Positions 21,725-22,208 of a DNA stretch of 22,208 nucleotides are shown here, in pieces (positions within the stretch are counted from its first letter, which is position 1; the number at the start of each line of letters is the position of its first letter). Position numbers and translations under genes: made by a program. A model generated the notes under the pieces. It had not been told where the DNA came from and did no database searches. It saw only the letters and a list, made by a program, of their open reading frames with translations. This DNA is from a virus, in IMG/VR virus record IMGVR_UViG_3300034375_008177, positions 1-22,208 of that record. One strand, 5' to 3'.

Positions 21725-21727
21725 TTA
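21680..21727 (+). repeat. attC-like palindrome, site 5 (40 nt identical to site 2)
   Basis: The inner arm ATATAAGAACC (21690-21700) pairs with GGTTTCTTATAT (21709-21720) around GTTTTAAT, with core AAC at 21683-21685 and GTTA at 21724-21727. The right core contains the stop codon of the minus-strand gene. Confidence 0.65.
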
Positions 21728-22208
21728 TCTTTTCTTCTTACTCTTCTTCTCTTGTTTCTTTTGCGCCTTAATTATCTTTTGTGCCTTCGGAATCATACTA
21801 AAAAAAGTTGGGTAATTCATTTGCATTAAATCCATCCTGCTGTATGGCAAATGTGTAGTAAGGAATAGCATTAAATCTTCGTAATCCTTATCTATCCTCT
21901 TGATATTGTCAATTATCTTTTCCTTGTACTTGCCATTCTCTTCTACTAGCTCAAGCGTAAACTCATATGGATACCTTGACCTGTTCTTTTGTTTTCCTTT
22001 CTTCTTGCCCGACCTTAAGTATGGCCCTATATCTTTGTAGAACGTTTCAATACTTCGCGGGCATATAAAAAAAAAGACTCCATATCCATATCAGTCTTCC
22101 AGTCGTTTATCTTCTTAGCTTGATGTGTAAGGTCGATAATAGTTGCATCCTCATTATCTGTGACGATAAACAAGGCACAAAACTCTAAAAGCAACTCATG
22201 ACTGGTTG
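21725..22208 (-). CDS. Tail assembly chaperone-like protein, -1 frameshift product (partial)
   Basis: This minus-strand gene is cut by the right edge. The 0-frame product is joined to the -1 frame at the T9 run (+ strand A9, 22067-22075). The -1 frame then runs about 115 codons from FFICPRSIETFYKDIG to a C-terminus rich in Lys. It includes LVEENGKYKEKIIDNIKRID and DLMLFLTTHLPYSRMDLMQMN, reminiscent of the C-terminal part of gpGT-like tail chaperones. This frame has no ATG, GTG or TTG start near the T run and has a stop just upstream of it, so it needs a frameshift. A one-base homopolymer error would give the same picture. The function is inferred from layout and character; no homology search was done. 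Confidence 0.5.
22027..22208 (-). CDS. Tail assembly chaperone-like protein, 0-frame product (partial)
   Basis: The 0 frame enters from the right edge. It reads HELLLEFCALFIVTDNEDAT, then KKINDWKTDMDMESFFLYAREVLK and stops at a TAG (complement of 22027-22029), 13 codons after the slippery run. The pattern of an acidic region, then DW and a hydrophobic FF-x-A helix near the C-terminus is like gpG-type chaperones, which are the short products of such genes. The start codon is outside the window. Confidence 0.5.
   Translation of the reverse strand, partial: TSHELLLEFCALFIVTDNEDATIIDLTHQAKKINDWKTDMDMESFFLYAREVLKRSTKI
22066..22072 (-). promoter_or_regulatory. Slippery heptamer U UUU UUA (putative -1 frameshift site)
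   Basis: On the minus strand, codons TCT TTT TTT TTA contain T TTT TTA in the correct phase for a -1 slip, and T TTT TTT overlaps it. The second frame begins exactly here. Confidence 0.5.

Overview
The window is part of a tailed-phage (or prophage) genome that most likely infects a member of the Bacteroidota. The DNA is AT-rich and genes are tightly packed, almost all on the + strand, with short start/stop overlaps. Several promoters have the Bacteroidota-type -7 element TAnnTTTG, and many starts sit behind A-rich leaders rather than strong Shine-Dalgarno sequences.

Layout. 1-8628 is the late region: a scaffold-like protein (cut by the left edge), a capsid-like protein, two proteins of unknown role (one with a signal peptide), a holin-like membrane protein, a T7-lysozyme-like amidase, a terminator, a subtilisin-like protease, two small pre-tail genes, the tape measure protein and a 43-aa protein. 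8629-12440 is the replication region: structured leaders, a small acidic protein, a winged-helix protein, a replisome-organizer-like protein, a fused primase-helicase and a small coiled-coil protein. 13755-16357 holds a zinc-ribbon microprotein with an SSB-like tail, then an annealing-protein-like gene, a YqaJ-type exonuclease and SSB, which together look like a phage recombination set. 16360-18193 holds a small lipoprotein, a lone AP2-domain protein, a membrane-anchored SleB-type wall hydrolase and two unknowns.

The most striking content is two clusters of imperfect palindromes (12444-13737 and 18201-21727) that look like integron attC recombination sites. In three cases the ten bases that open a segment are perfectly complementary to the ten bases that open the palindrome closing that same segment. 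A fourth pair matches at 8 of 9 positions plus one G-T wobble. This is what integron gene cassettes look like. The segments carry an HNH-like nuclease, a DNA methyltransferase, an IbrB/IbrA-like pair (ParB-like protein plus PAPS-reductase-like ATP-pyrophosphatase) and a second DNA methyltransferase. No integrase is visible here.

At the right edge a minus-strand gene runs out of the window. It has a nine-T run with a U UUU UUA slippery heptamer, a short 0-frame product and a long -1 frame extension, which is the pattern of siphophage tail-assembly chaperones. It could also be a homopolymer sequencing error.

In the early region, promoter-like -7 elements are followed at once by structured leaders and intrinsic terminators, and a 14-bp palindrome recurs at the same place before two genes. 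This suggests operator and antitermination or small-RNA control. All functions are read from sequence motifs; no database search was possible.
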